The notes under the pieces: generated by a model
What the model was told of the DNA's origin: nothing
Seen by the model: only the letters and a program-made list of their open reading frames with translations
The model's database searches: none
Part shown: positions 1-8,734 of the stretch, piece by piece
Numbering within the stretch: position 1 is the stretch's first letter
How the letters are laid out: every line of letters starts with the position of its first letter
Program-made: the position numbers and the translations under genes
Assembly: GCA_050309435.1 (NCBI GenBank)
Contig: JBNRMJ010000018.1
Span: forward strand, 1 to 64,000
Direction: 5' to 3'
Length of the DNA: 64,000 nucleotides
Source: CAYXVJ01 sp050309435
GTDB lineage: Bacteria > Bacillota > Clostridia > Saccharofermentanales > Fastidiosipilaceae

Positions 1-267
1 TGAGACATCGCGGCGTTTGCAGTGAAAGGCATGGTAGTCCGGACACGCCTGGTGGCAAGCTCTGCCATGTACGCAGCGTCTATAGCTTGCACATTCCAAG
101 GGCATCTTACAGGGATAGACTTGGCGACGATGTTGGCGGATCTCTTTGGCGATGGTCGACGGATCTTTCGACAAGGCACGAGCGATCGAAGCCTTGTTTT
201 TGCCTTGGTGGATACCCGCTTCGATCTCGATCCGTTGACTGAGGGTCAAATGTTTTTGTGTAGCCAT
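1..267 (-). mobile_element. IS30-family transposase, N-terminal part (runs off left edge)
   Basis: Reading the minus strand from an ATG at 265-267 gives 89 residues beginning MATQKHLTLSQRIEIEAGI and continuing with SIARALSKDPSTIAKEIRQH. This is the helix-turn-helix that opens IS30-family DDE transposases. A cysteine-rich stretch follows (YPCK, ECAS, RRCVHGR, ACPDYH), also usual for the family. The frame is open to base 1, so the catalytic DDE core lies outside the window. A good ribosome binding site (AAAGGAGT on the minus strand, 275-282) sits 7 bases before the ATG. The element would cut its own DNA ends and move by copy-out/paste-in transposition. Whether the whole copy is intact cannot be seen here. 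Confidence 0.9.
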
Positions 268-597
268 ACCGTGTACTCCTTTCGTATGAGCTACCAGCAT
301 GGCAGTAGCATACTACGTAGGCGTAGGCCTGGTATGACTAAATTCCATGTCAAGAAAAAGAAGTGGAATTTACCTTTTCATTTAAGGCAAAAAATCCCTG
401 GGTTGTCCGGCCCCTTACCTGTTTGATAATTTGCTGCTAATGAGCGATGATGTACCAAAAATATCAATACCATGTTGTAAGAAAGCAAAGAAGCGTTTAA
501 GTTTTGTCAGTCTGACGAAAAGTGACTTGGTACGATACAGGATATGCATATGAAAATATGAGACAATAAGCCATCAATATATGATGGGAGTTCGATT
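268..597. other. Left-edge gap: IS30 upstream end and AT-rich flank
   Basis: No gene is supported in this 330-base stretch. The first ~160 bases probably hold the upstream end of the IS30 element, because the transposase reads away from it. The rest is AT-rich host DNA before the kinase gene. An imperfect palindrome (TTTTGTCAG-t-CTGACGAAA, 502-520) could be an operator, but nothing else supports this. The exact IS terminus could not be fixed because only one end is in view. Confidence 0.5.
339..372. repeat. 9-base perfect inverted repeat around a -35-like hexamer of the IS30 transposase
   Basis: TAAATTCCA at 339-347 is the exact reverse complement of TGGAATTTA at 364-372. The intervening bases carry TGTCAA (348-353), which reads TTGACA on the transposase strand. 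The arrangement could be a promoter-operator for the transposase or part of the element's terminal repeat. No convincing -10 hexamer lies at the right distance, so the promoter role is unproven. Confidence 0.45.
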
Positions 598-1593
598 ATG
601 GCTGAAACCGGCAGTATGAGATATTACACGATCCAAGATCTGGAAGATCAACTGAGCAGTAAAAAACTGGCTCATTTCATTCGTGATAATGAGGCTGGCA
701 TACTGCGCGACATCGCGGAAATTGCCTACCAGGCCGCTTGGGATCCGGATATCCGTGCGGTCTTCGTATCCGGCCCGACCTCTTCAGGAAAGACGACGTT
801 TACCGAACGGTTGGCGGCCGCTTTCCATATGCATGGAAGACCGACGCTCCAAATATCGCTCGACGACTATTACCGCGAAGGCTTTGAAGCCAATTTCGTC
901 AACGACCGGCCGGATTTCGAGAGCATCTATACCTTGGATATCGATCTCTTCCTCGAACAGTTCGAACAGTTGCGCAGCGGACGCGAAACCTGGATTCCGT
1001 CGTACAACTTCGTGACGGTGCGCCGCGAATTCCATCCGGCCAAGAAGGTGCGCTTGCCTCCCCGGGCGATCATGCTGATCGAAGGACTGCATGGCTTAAA
1101 TGAGTTTGTTTCGGGTAAAGTCGAGCCTGATGCCCACATCGGCGTCATGATCATGCCGTGGGCCGGTATCGCCAGTGATCGCAAACTCCTGGGGCCGCGG
1201 GATATTCGCATCTTTCGCCGGATGTCCCGTGATGTGATGCACCGCGGCACCTCCGCGCTTTCGACTCTCGATTACTGGCCCATGATTGATGCGACCGAAG
1301 CCGTGTTCTTCCCGGACTACCTGGCGCGGGCGGACTACTTCGTTAACTCGGCCCTGGCTTATGAATTCATGGTCATCCCGCATCTGGCGTGCAAACAGCT
1401 GAAAGCCGATCTGGATATGCTTCATCGCGGCGAACATCTGGAGGGGCTTCGCTTTTTGCATGGCAATGCGCTAGTTGATCCGGATCTGGCTATCGAAGAA
1501 GGCGAAAGGCTGCTCGAAGCCGCCTCCGTGCTCCCGGTCATCTCGCCGGATCACATACCCGAGAACTCGATTTTGAATGAATTCATTCATTAG
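598..1593 (+). CDS. Uridine kinase-like P-loop nucleoside kinase
   Basis: This 331-residue protein belongs to the uridine kinase/phosphoribulokinase group and probably phosphorylates a nucleoside or related sugar with ATP in the cytoplasm. A Walker A loop, GPTSSGKTT, is at residues 59-67, followed by the family's SLDDYY motif near residue 88 and the LIEGLHG motif near residue 160. In many Clostridia this kinase unit is the C-terminal half of a ~550-residue protein whose N-terminal half resembles the TGS/editing part of threonyl-tRNA synthetase. That half is absent here: only about 50 residues precede the P-loop. The ATG at 598 follows a GGGAG-like site. The gene appears monocistronic. The exact substrate is not evident from sequence. 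Confidence 0.8.
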   Translation: MAETGSMRYYTIQDLEDQLSSKKLAHFIRDNEAGILRDIAEIAYQAAWDPDIRAVFVSGPTSSGKTTFTERLAAAFHMHGRPTLQISLDDYYREGFEANFVNDRPDFESIYTLDIDLFLEQFEQLRSGRETWIPSYNFVTVRREFHPAKKVRLPPRAIMLIEGLHGLNEFVSGKVEPDAHIGVMIMPWAGIASDRKLLGPRDIRIFRRMSRDVMHRGTSALSTLDYWPMIDATEAVFFPDYLARADYFVNSALAYEFMVIPHLACKQLKADLDMLHRGEHLEGLRFLHGNALVDPDLAIEEGERLLEAASVLPVISPDHIPENSILNEFIH

Positions 1594-1696
1594 CTTCTAT
1601 GTACCGCAGGATACCATGGCCTTGTAACTAAACTTACAACGCCGTAAGCAAGGCTTATGTACAATAACTTTACCCTAACGGGCGGAGGAAGAAACT

Positions 1697-2020
1697 ATGG
1701 CAGTAAATATAACAGATGTGAATTTTGATGAATTGGTAATGAAGAGCGAGCTAACCGTGCTGCTGGATTTTTGGGCCGTCTGGTGCCGTCCTTGTCAGCT
1801 TCTCGGCGCATCGATCGACAAGCTTGCGGAAAACTATCGGGGAAAACTCCTGGTGGGAAAAGTCAACGTCGACGAAGAGCCCGAGTTAACGCAACGCTTC
1901 AGAGTCTCCAGTATACCGTCGGTCTATATCTTACAAGACGGTGTCGTCGTGGAACGCATGGTCGGAGCCATGCCCTATGGCGATTTGGCTAAGACGCTGG
2001 CGGTTTATATCGACGATTAA
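1697..2020 (+). CDS. Thioredoxin with WCRPC active site
   Basis: This 107-residue protein is a full-length thioredoxin fold, a cytoplasmic disulfide reductase normally recharged by thioredoxin reductase. The redox motif is WCRPC at residues 29-33, with the conserved cis-proline at Pro74 (SSIPS) and the buried Asp24 ahead of the FW pair. Classic thioredoxins have WCGPC; the Gly-to-Arg change between the cysteines should alter redox potential or partner choice, which is an inference. A strong GGAGG site lies just upstream of the ATG. No reductase gene is adjacent. A GGGACA-gct-TGTCCC hairpin (2036-2050) follows the gene but has no T-run. Confidence 0.9.
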   Translation: MAVNITDVNFDELVMKSELTVLLDFWAVWCRPCQLLGASIDKLAENYRGKLLVGKVNVDEEPELTQRFRVSSIPSVYILQDGVVVERMVGAMPYGDLAKTLAVYIDD

Positions 2021-2185
2021 GGACCGCGTGATAACGGGACAGCTTGTCCCCGCATGACTGCTCTGTTCATTCGCGCCTGTTTTACAAAATAATACAGTGA
2101 TTAATTGCACCTTCCGAGATATCTGAACCGGGAGGTGTTTTGCGTTATCATATAAGCAAAGAAAATGCAGCGAGGTATAGAAGAT

Positions 2186-3763
2186 ATGCGAAGTATGGGC
2201 CGGGAAGAACAGCAGACGATCGATCGTCTGGCGGTAGAAGAACTGGGACTGACAACAGCCATACTCATGGAGCATGCGGCCATGGCCATCGCACGCGAAG
2301 TGCTGGATATGAAAGCCGATCATGTAAGCTTTTTCTGCGGCCGGGGCAATAACGGAGGCGACGCTTATGCGGCGGCTCGTTTACTTTTGGATCGGGTCAA
2401 CGAAGTTCGCGTTTATGAAGAAGAGAATGCGGCAGAATCGCTGAGCGGGGATTGCGCCCAAAACCGAAATGTTCTGCTAAAACTCGGTGTAACCCCCCGG
2501 CCCTTCGAGGCCTATGAAAGCAGGGAAGGAGAGATCGCAGTTGATGCGCTCTTCGGTACGGCGTTTCGCATCGAACGGGGTATGCCCGACAGTTATGAAA
2601 CGATACTAAAACGTCTCGCAGCTGCCGGGGCAAAAGGAGCCATCCGCGTTCTCGCGGTGGATCTGCCTTCGGGCATCGAGGCCGAAAGCGGACGTGTACA
2701 TCCGGCTTGTCTTAAAGCAGATCGCACGCTTACTTTCATTTATCCCAAAACTGCTATCATCAACTACCCGGGTCGCAAATACGCAGGAGAGATTCGGGTC
2801 GACGACATCGGTTTGCCGGCAAGCTGGATCGAACGGGTCTGGCAGGAGCGAGACTTCTCGGCACCGGTGATCGTGGATTCGACTTTCTTTCGGGAAAAGT
2901 TCGGACGGGAAGCCGACAGTCATAAAGGGAACAACGGCCGTGTCACCTTGATGGCCGGCAGTACGGGTATGGGCGGAGCAGCCGTCTTAGCCGCGCGTGC
3001 GGCGATTTGTGGCGGCAGCGGACTGGTACGTCTGGTTGTTCCGGACTCGTTATATGCGGCCGTGCTGGAGGCGGTTCCCTCGGCGCTCGTCGATGTCTTG
3101 CCGGAAAAGCCCGAAGCCAGAGTGGAGTGGTGGCAAGAGAAGATCCGGGATCAGGATGCCGTGGGCATCGGACCCGGTATCGGAAGCCGTACGGAAGACG
3201 ATTCCAGACGGTTTGAACTGATTATGGAAGCAGTACTCACGGCGCCTCGTCTGGTTCTGGATGCGGATGCCTTGAACATTTTGGCCAAGCCCGAGTTGAT
3301 TGACTGGGGGCGCGCGGTATTGCGTATGAGACATGAAAACGGTTTGGAAGCCGCTGTCCTCACGCCGCATCCCGGAGAAGCCAAACGGCTTTTACCGGAA
3401 GAAGCGCAGCTTGTGACGGAAGACCGCATCGCGGCAGCCCGCCGTCTGGCTGAATTATGGTCTTCGGTCATCGTGCTGAAAGGAGCCGGCACCGTCATCG
3501 CTTTCCCGAAGGAAGAAAAGCTCTTTATCAATACCAGCGGCAATCCGGGTTTGGGTAAAGGAGGTTCCGGCGATCTGCTGACCGGACTGATGCTCTCTTT
3601 TCTGGGCCAAAAGCTCGGCCTTGAGACAGCCGTCACGGCCGCCGTCTATCTGCATGGCCTGGCCGCTGACTTCGCATCTCTGGAAAAAGGCGAACGGGCT
3701 TTGAATCCGGAGGACTTACTCTTCTATCTGCCCAAAGCCTATCGATCGATCGGCTGGGACTGA
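2186..3763 (+). CDS. nnr: Bifunctional NAD(P)HX epimerase/dehydratase
   Basis: This enzyme repairs hydrated NADH and NADPH. The N-terminal YjeF_N domain epimerises S and R forms, and the C-terminal YjeF_C/CARKD domain dehydrates the S form using ATP or ADP. The N-terminal half shows GRGNNGGD near residue 50, and the dehydratase half shows HKGNNGRV, LTPHPGE and the nucleotide-binding NTSGNPGLGKGGSGD near residue 450. The length (525 residues) is normal for the fused bacterial form. I chose ATG 2186 because GAGG at 2172-2175 is 10 bases upstream; an in-frame ATG at 2165 has no ribosome binding site. Alanine racemase follows, an arrangement common in Firmicutes. Confidence 0.93.
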   Translation: MRSMGREEQQTIDRLAVEELGLTTAILMEHAAMAIAREVLDMKADHVSFFCGRGNNGGDAYAAARLLLDRVNEVRVYEEENAAESLSGDCAQNRNVLLKLGVTPRPFEAYESREGEIAVDALFGTAFRIERGMPDSYETILKRLAAAGAKGAIRVLAVDLPSGIEAESGRVHPACLKADRTLTFIYPKTAIINYPGRKYAGEIRVDDIGLPASWIERVWQERDFSAPVIVDSTFFREKFGREADSHKGNNGRVTLMAGSTGMGGAAVLAARAAICGGSGLVRLVVPDSLYAAVLEAVPSALVDVLPEKPEARVEWWQEKIRDQDAVGIGPGIGSRTEDDSRRFELIMEAVLTAPRLVLDADALNILAKPELIDWGRAVLRMRHENGLEAAVLTPHPGEAKRLLPEEAQLVTEDRIAAARRLAELWSSVIVLKGAGTVIAFPKEEKLFINTSGNPGLGKGGSGDLLTGLMLSFLGQKLGLETAVTAAVYLHGLAADFASLEKGERALNPEDLLFYLPKAYRSIGWD

Positions 3764-3904
3764 GACCGGCTTACCTGCAGTCACGAAACATGTAACAGCG
3801 GCGTAAATGAAACATCCCCGGTCTGTAAGAGAAGAGTCATATAATGCAAATAATTCATGATGACCTGCCTACCGGCAGGCCGCATGTTCCTGACGGAGGT
3901 AGTT

Positions 3905-5095
3905 GTGGAAGAAAATCAATATATCGTGAATCGTTCCTGGGCTGAAGTTGATCTGGATGCGATTGCTTCCAATGTAAAGGTAATAAAAGAAGCGATCTGG
4001 CGGACGAGCGAACTCATGGCGGTCGTTAAAGCGGATGCTTACGGGCACGGTGTCAGTCACGTTGTTCCCTGCTTGCTGGAAGCCGGTGCAGACCGTCTGG
4101 CCGTATCTATGCTCGATGAAGCAATCGAACTTCGTAAACGCGGGATCCGGGCACCTATTCTGGTGTTAAGTTATACCGATCCCAGACGGGCAGACGAGAT
4201 TGTTAAGTATTCCATTACTCAGACCGTATACAGTTGGGATCTGATCAAGGCGATCAATGCGGCCGGCGAGCGGCGCGGCGAACTGGTTAATGTGCATATT
4301 AAGGTAGACACGGGAATGGGGCGTGTGGGTTTTGTATCCGGTTTTGACACGATCCGCGAAATCGAGGCCATCTCGAAGTGCCCGTTTATCGCCATCGAAG
4401 GTATTTTTACACATTTTTCTTCGGCGGACGAGGAGGATACGGCATATACCAGACAGCAGTTTGCCCGTTTCCTTTCCCTTTGCCAGGAGTTGGAACGCAT
4501 GGGTATCTATATCCCCATCAAACACTGTTGCAATAGTGTGGCAACCCTTCGTTACCCCGAATGTGTCCTTGATATGGTACGCTGCGGTCTGATACTATAT
4601 GGTCAGTTACCGGACAATACCGAAGAATTCCGTTCGCTCCTGCATCCGGCGATGCAGTTGAAATCCAACGTGATTCATGTCAAGACGCTTGCTCCCGGTT
4701 CTGCCGTCAGTTACGGCCGGCAGTTTATTACAACAAGAGAGAGCCGTATCGCCACGGTACCGATCGGTTATGCAGACGGCTATTCACGTGCGATGTCCGG
4801 TAAAGCGATGGCACTGGTTCACGGCTACCGCGTACCGGTGGTCGGCAGTATATGCATGGATGCCTGTATGCTTGATGTCACGGATGTTCCCGAAGATGTC
4901 CTTGTCGGCGACGAAGTCGTTCTCTTCGGACGGCAGAGCGGAAGCGACGGACAAGTACACGAAATCAGCGTCGACGAAGTGGCAAGTTGGGCGAATACCA
5001 TATCGTACGAAGTAACGTCTGTTATTGGAAAACGCGTGCCGCGAGTGTACACGTCAGGCGGTGAAAGGGTCGCCGTCGAGACGGTTTTGATCTAA
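3905..5095 (+). CDS. alr: Alanine racemase
   Basis: This PLP enzyme converts L-alanine to D-alanine for peptidoglycan. The lysine that binds PLP is in AVVKADAYGHG near the N-terminus, and the second catalytic residue, tyrosine, is in VSYGRQF. Other family signatures are VDTGMGRVG, HCCNSVA and the GSICMDACMLDV segment. I start it at GTG 3905, because GGAGG (3895-3899) lies 5 bases before it and the protein then begins just ahead of NRSWAEVDLDA, giving 396 residues. An in-frame ATG at 3857 has no good site and would add an odd 16-residue leader. A 6-base hairpin (3864-3879) sits just upstream of the ribosome binding site. Confidence 0.94.
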   Translation: MEENQYIVNRSWAEVDLDAIASNVKVIKEAIWRTSELMAVVKADAYGHGVSHVVPCLLEAGADRLAVSMLDEAIELRKRGIRAPILVLSYTDPRRADEIVKYSITQTVYSWDLIKAINAAGERRGELVNVHIKVDTGMGRVGFVSGFDTIREIEAISKCPFIAIEGIFTHFSSADEEDTAYTRQQFARFLSLCQELERMGIYIPIKHCCNSVATLRYPECVLDMVRCGLILYGQLPDNTEEFRSLLHPAMQLKSNVIHVKTLAPGSAVSYGRQFITTRESRIATVPIGYADGYSRAMSGKAMALVHGYRVPVVGSICMDACMLDVTDVPEDVLVGDEVVLFGRQSGSDGQVHEISVDEVASWANTISYEVTSVIGKRVPRVYTSGGERVAVETVLI

Positions 5096-5246
5096 AAACA
5101 TGCACAAAGAACGTATAAATACACGGATTCAGCCTAAGTTCAAATGATATCAATTTGCGAATAATTGTACATTTGGCCATTTGGTTTTTTGTTCACAAGG
5201 TGTATGCGTCCAAAGAAATCATCAAACTTTTGTGAATTATATGGTC

Positions 5247-5275
5247 TGGTCAGGGTGAAATGCGAGTGATATAGT
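5247..5275 (+). promoter_or_regulatory. Candidate sigma-A promoter for the MsmX-type ATPase
   Basis: TGGTCA (5247-5252) and TATAGT (5270-5275) are separated by 17 bases and lie about 55 bases upstream of the start codon. The preceding gene ends 150 bases earlier and a terminator follows the ATPase, so a dedicated promoter is expected here. Confidence 0.5.
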
Positions 5276-5329
5276 TTGTTTAGGACTGACAGATCCCAAA
5301 GAGGACTGTTTATATGGAGGTAGAGTATT

Positions 5330-6445
5330 ATGTCAAACGTTGTCCTGAAGAACGTCTTTAAACGCTACGATGGTGGTGTCTTAGCCGTCAGTGACTTCAA
5401 TCTTGATATTGAAGACAAGGAGTTCATCATCCTTGTTGGCCCTTCCGGCTGCGGTAAGTCAACCACATTGCGTATGATTGCAGGTTTGGAAGAAATCACT
5501 GAAGGTGAAATCTATATCGGTGATAAACTCGTTAACGACGTTCAGCCCAAGGACAGAGATATTGCGATGGTTTTCCAGAACTACGCTCTGTACCCTCACA
5601 TGACTGTTTTTGATAACATGGCATTCGGTCTGAAGCTGCGTAAGACACCGAAGGACGAGATCCGTCGTCGTGTTAACGAAGCTGCCAAGATCCTCGAGAT
5701 CGAGCACCTGCTGGATCGTAAGCCCAAGGCTCTTTCCGGTGGTCAGCGTCAGCGTGTTGCTCTCGGTCGTGCGATCGTTCGTGATCCGAAGGTCTTCTTG
5801 ATGGACGAGCCTCTGTCGAACCTGGATGCGAAGCTTCGTGTTCAGATGCGCGTTGAGATCACCAAGTTGCATCAGCGTTTGGCTACCACCATTATCTACG
5901 TTACACATGACCAGACAGAAGCTATGACCATGGGTACCCGTATCGTCGTTATGAAGGATGGTTTCATCCAACAGGTCGACAGCCCCGGTCAGCTCTACCT
6001 GCATCCCAACAACACTTTCGTCGCCGGCTTCATTGGCATGCCTCCGATGAACTTCATCAACGGTACGGTTGTTCGCGCCAATGGCGGTCTGGCTGCCAAG
6101 TTCGGTGACATCACACTGGCTCTTCCCGCCGACAAGTACAATGTTCCCGCCGTCGAGAGCTACATCGACAAGGAAGTCATTATCGGTGTTCGCCCGGAAG
6201 CCATCAACGATAACGTTGAGTACGTTGCCGAGAACCCCAATACCACTTTCAATGCTCATGTTGACGTTGTTGAAATGCTCGGTGCGGAAACCTACATCTA
6301 CTTGACCGTCCAGGGTATCACCCTTACCGGTCGTGTTGATCCGACAACCTCTGTTTCCAAGGTTGGTGATGATATTAAGGTCGCTGTCGATCCTTACCGC
6401 GTCAGCCTCTTTGATAAGGAAACCGAAGAGAGAATCATTACCTGA
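5330..6445 (+). CDS. Multi-sugar ABC transporter ATPase (MsmX/MsmK/UgpC type)
   Basis: This 371-residue ATPase belongs to the CUT1/MalK group and energises one or more carbohydrate uptake systems. It shows Walker A GPSGCGKST near residue 38, Q-loop VFQNYALYPHMT, signature LSGGQRQR, Walker B VFLMDEPLSNLDAK and the switch histidine in YVTHDQTEA. A C-terminal TOBE/OB regulatory domain includes GVRPEAI. No permease or binding-protein gene is adjacent, as expected for a shared ATPase that serves sugar transporters coded elsewhere. Codon choice resembles that of the ribosomal genes here, which suggests high expression. It has its own candidate promoter and a strong terminator. Confidence 0.92.
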   Translation: MSNVVLKNVFKRYDGGVLAVSDFNLDIEDKEFIILVGPSGCGKSTTLRMIAGLEEITEGEIYIGDKLVNDVQPKDRDIAMVFQNYALYPHMTVFDNMAFGLKLRKTPKDEIRRRVNEAAKILEIEHLLDRKPKALSGGQRQRVALGRAIVRDPKVFLMDEPLSNLDAKLRVQMRVEITKLHQRLATTIIYVTHDQTEAMTMGTRIVVMKDGFIQQVDSPGQLYLHPNNTFVAGFIGMPPMNFINGTVVRANGGLAAKFGDITLALPADKYNVPAVESYIDKEVIIGVRPEAINDNVEYVAENPNTTFNAHVDVVEMLGAETYIYLTVQGITLTGRVDPTTSVSKVGDDIKVAVDPYRVSLFDKETEERIIT

Positions 6446-6478
6446 TTATCGTTGTCACAAGAATTTTACAATTCCCGA

Positions 6479-6506
6479 GAAGCCTTGAGAAATCAAGGCT
6501 TCTTTT
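6479..6506 (+). terminator. Rho-independent terminator after the sugar ABC ATPase
   Basis: A perfect 10-base stem, GAAGCCTTGA / TCAAGGCTTC, with a GAAA loop is followed by TTTT. It closes the single-gene transcript. Confidence 0.93.
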
Positions 6507-6548
6507 ATGTGTTTCAGAGCCAAAAATTCATCAAATGTCAAGTGCCCC

Positions 6549-6577
6549 TTGAAAGAGCGTGTAAAAATATGTAAGAT
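6549..6577 (+). promoter_or_regulatory. Candidate promoter of the regulator-ftsEX operon
   Basis: TTGAAA (6549-6554) and TAAGAT (6572-6577) are 17 bases apart, downstream of the terminator and about 150 bases before the first gene of the next operon. The -10 hexamer is weak (4 of 6). Confidence 0.4.
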
Positions 6578-6723
6578 GTCCAATAGGATTACCGTTTATC
6601 TTAACTTGGAAACCTATGGAATCTGACTAGAGCAGACCATGCTAACATCCATGGAACGAACATCCGGCGCCGCCAGATCATCGGATCTTTGGCGGCAAGC
6701 ATTGTAAGAAAGGCGAGGAGTGT

Positions 6724-7833
6724 ATGGACGAACTCAATTTAACTATTAAAAAAGCGGGGGAAATTCTGGACCGCTCGGCGGGTGTTATCAACTCCCTTGG
6801 TAAGGTCACCCTCAGCACCGAGGCTGCTCAGGTCGGAGATCTCGATAACCAGGTTTTGGCTTTTTTGAATTCTGATGATGAAATGACCATTACCGGTAAT
6901 CGCAGCTACAGAAAACTTGTTATCCCCGGTGAAGCGGAATACGCAATCTATGTAGAAGGCACGGATACCGTTTCGGTAACCTATCTGGAGCTTCTCTATA
7001 ACTGGATCAAGACCGCCGTCGCCGAAGATAGCAGCGGAACCGAGCGTCAGAGCTTCCTGAAGAATGTTCTTCTGGAAAACGAACTGCCCGGTGATATCCC
7101 GCTGAAAGCCCGTGAGTTCAAGATTCCTTATGCTGCTTTGCGCAGAGCTTATTTGATTCATGTGGAAGGCGGCGACGCTCTCGAGTGCATGGAAATTCTG
7201 CAGCACATGTTCCCCAAGCGCAATCAGGACTTCCTGATGGCCATGGACGAAGAAACCATCGTGCTTCTGAAGGAATTGAACCGCTCCGAGGTCGAAGACG
7301 TCGAAGAATTCAGCACCCAGATGCTGGATACTCTGAATGCCGAATCCATGGCGAAGGTGCGCATCGGTATCGGTATGCCCACGGAAACACTGAAGGACTG
7401 CGCGAAATCGTATCGCGAAGCTTCGCTGGCGCTTACAGTTGGCGGTATCTTCGAGAACGAGTCTTACCTGATGCGTTATGACAAGCTCGGTTTGGGTCGC
7501 TTGATTTATCAGTTGCCTCCGACCTTGTGCCACATGTTCCTGGATGAAGTATTTCCGAATAATTGCTACGATCAGCTCGACACGGAAACTCTGCTGACCA
7601 TTCAGAAGTTCTTCGAGAACAATCTGAACGGTTCAGAGACCAGCCGTCAGCTCTTCGTTCACCGTAATACACTGGTTTATCGTCTCGATAAAGTTCAAAA
7701 GATCACCAAACTTGATCTTCGCAACTTCGACGATGCCGTACTCTTTAAACTTGCTGCCATGGTGCGCAAGTATCTCGAATCACAAGATGCCAATGCCGTC
7801 AGCGGTAAGGGCAACAAGTGGTGGAAGAACTAA
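6724..7833 (+). CDS. PucR/CdaR-type regulator-like protein with C-terminal helix-turn-helix
   Basis: This 369-residue protein ends in a PucR/CdaR-type helix-turn-helix (RQLFVHRNTLVYRLDKVQKI, about residues 310-330), which normally binds DNA. The first ~280 residues are acidic and match no sensor domain I recognise; a GGDEF-like degenerate fold such as that in CdaR proteins is possible for the MAKVRIGIGMPTETL stretch. The gene lies directly upstream of ftsE and in the same direction, with 38 bases between its stop and the preferred ftsE start. It may therefore tune the FtsEX-hydrolase operon, though its ligand and targets are unknown. The start ATG follows GGCGAGGAG. Confidence 0.75.
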   Translation: MDELNLTIKKAGEILDRSAGVINSLGKVTLSTEAAQVGDLDNQVLAFLNSDDEMTITGNRSYRKLVIPGEAEYAIYVEGTDTVSVTYLELLYNWIKTAVAEDSSGTERQSFLKNVLLENELPGDIPLKAREFKIPYAALRRAYLIHVEGGDALECMEILQHMFPKRNQDFLMAMDEETIVLLKELNRSEVEDVEEFSTQMLDTLNAESMAKVRIGIGMPTETLKDCAKSYREASLALTVGGIFENESYLMRYDKLGLGRLIYQLPPTLCHMFLDEVFPNNCYDQLDTETLLTIQKFFENNLNGSETSRQLFVHRNTLVYRLDKVQKITKLDLRNFDDAVLFKLAAMVRKYLESQDANAVSGKGNKWWKN

Positions 7834-7871
7834 AGTTCTGTGTTCCTAATGCAGGAAGGAGATCGACTGAG

Positions 7872-8669
7872 TTGATAGAGTTTTCTAACGTCAGTATGTC
7901 TTACAGTAGTCAGGCTCCGCTTGCGCTATCCGATGTATCATTCCGTATTGAAGACGGAGAATTCGTTTTTATTATTGGCCACAGCGGGTCGGGTAAATCA
8001 ACGACAATTAAACTCCTCAGTTGCGAGGAGCGGGTAAGCGGCGGTGATATCCTGGTTGATGGCATAAATATTAGTACTATGAAGCGGAGCCTGGTGCCCT
8101 ATCTGCGCCGGAGTATCGGCATGGTCTTCCAGGACTTCCGCCTCATACCCACGAAAACCGTTCGGGAGAATGTTGCCTTTGCGATGGAGATTCTGGGTGA
8201 ATCGCCCAAGAAGATCCGTCGTCAGGTATCCATGGTCCTGAGCACGGTAGGCCTTAGATCCCGTGAGAATGCTTTGCCAAGCGAACTGTCGGGCGGCGAG
8301 CAGCAACGCGTCGGTATTGCTCGAGCGATGGTTAACAACCCGAGCATTATATTAGCCGACGAGCCTACCGGTAACCTGGATCCGGCTAATTCGGAGTCTA
8401 TCATGGCTTTGCTCGATGAGATTAATCGAAACGGCACGACCGTTATCGTCTGCACTCACGACCGTGACATGGTGAATCGCATGCAGAAGCGTGTTATCGA
8501 AATTTCACAAGGCAAGCTGATTCGAGATGCACAATTCGCGAAGTACGTGGAAGATGATGACTACCTGATGGAGGTAGACCAGGCAGATGCAGCGGATGAA
8601 CTGATATCCGTCGTTCCTGTCGATGAAGAGAGCACTGCTTCGGCTTTTGATATGTATTACACACATTAA
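7872..8669 (+). CDS. ftsE: FtsE, ATPase of the FtsEX complex
   Basis: FtsE hydrolyses ATP at the cytoplasmic face and, through FtsX, switches on peptidoglycan hydrolases. Walker A GHSGSGKST is at residues 36-44, the Q-loop is VFQDFRLIPTKTV, the signature LSGGE is at 139-143, Walker B is IILADE at 159-164, and the switch histidine is in CTHDRDMV. I start at TTG 7872, because AAGGAG (7856-7861) is 10 bases upstream and the first residues IEFSNVSMSY then align with FtsE. A GTG-type start at 7818 would overlap the upstream gene. An acidic tail of about 40 residues (after SQGKLIRD) is longer than usual for FtsE. Confidence 0.93.
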   Translation: MIEFSNVSMSYSSQAPLALSDVSFRIEDGEFVFIIGHSGSGKSTTIKLLSCEERVSGGDILVDGINISTMKRSLVPYLRRSIGMVFQDFRLIPTKTVRENVAFAMEILGESPKKIRRQVSMVLSTVGLRSRENALPSELSGGEQQRVGIARAMVNNPSIILADEPTGNLDPANSESIMALLDEINRNGTTVIVCTHDRDMVNRMQKRVIEISQGKLIRDAQFAKYVEDDDYLMEVDQADAADELISVVPVDEESTASAFDMYYTH

Positions 8670-8734
8670 CAGCCGACCGCTTTCGTTAACCGCCCGGTTA
8701 GCGGATATATGCTCCGCGAGGAATAGATTCATAG

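Noticed and set aside
61..267. Zinc-finger host protein on the minus strand
   Set aside because: The cysteines follow the IS30 helix-turn-helix in the usual order, so it is part of the transposase.
22..426. Plus-strand open frame of 134 codons at the left edge
   Set aside because: It lies opposite the IS30 transposase frame, which has clear helix-turn-helix text; the plus frame has no family features.
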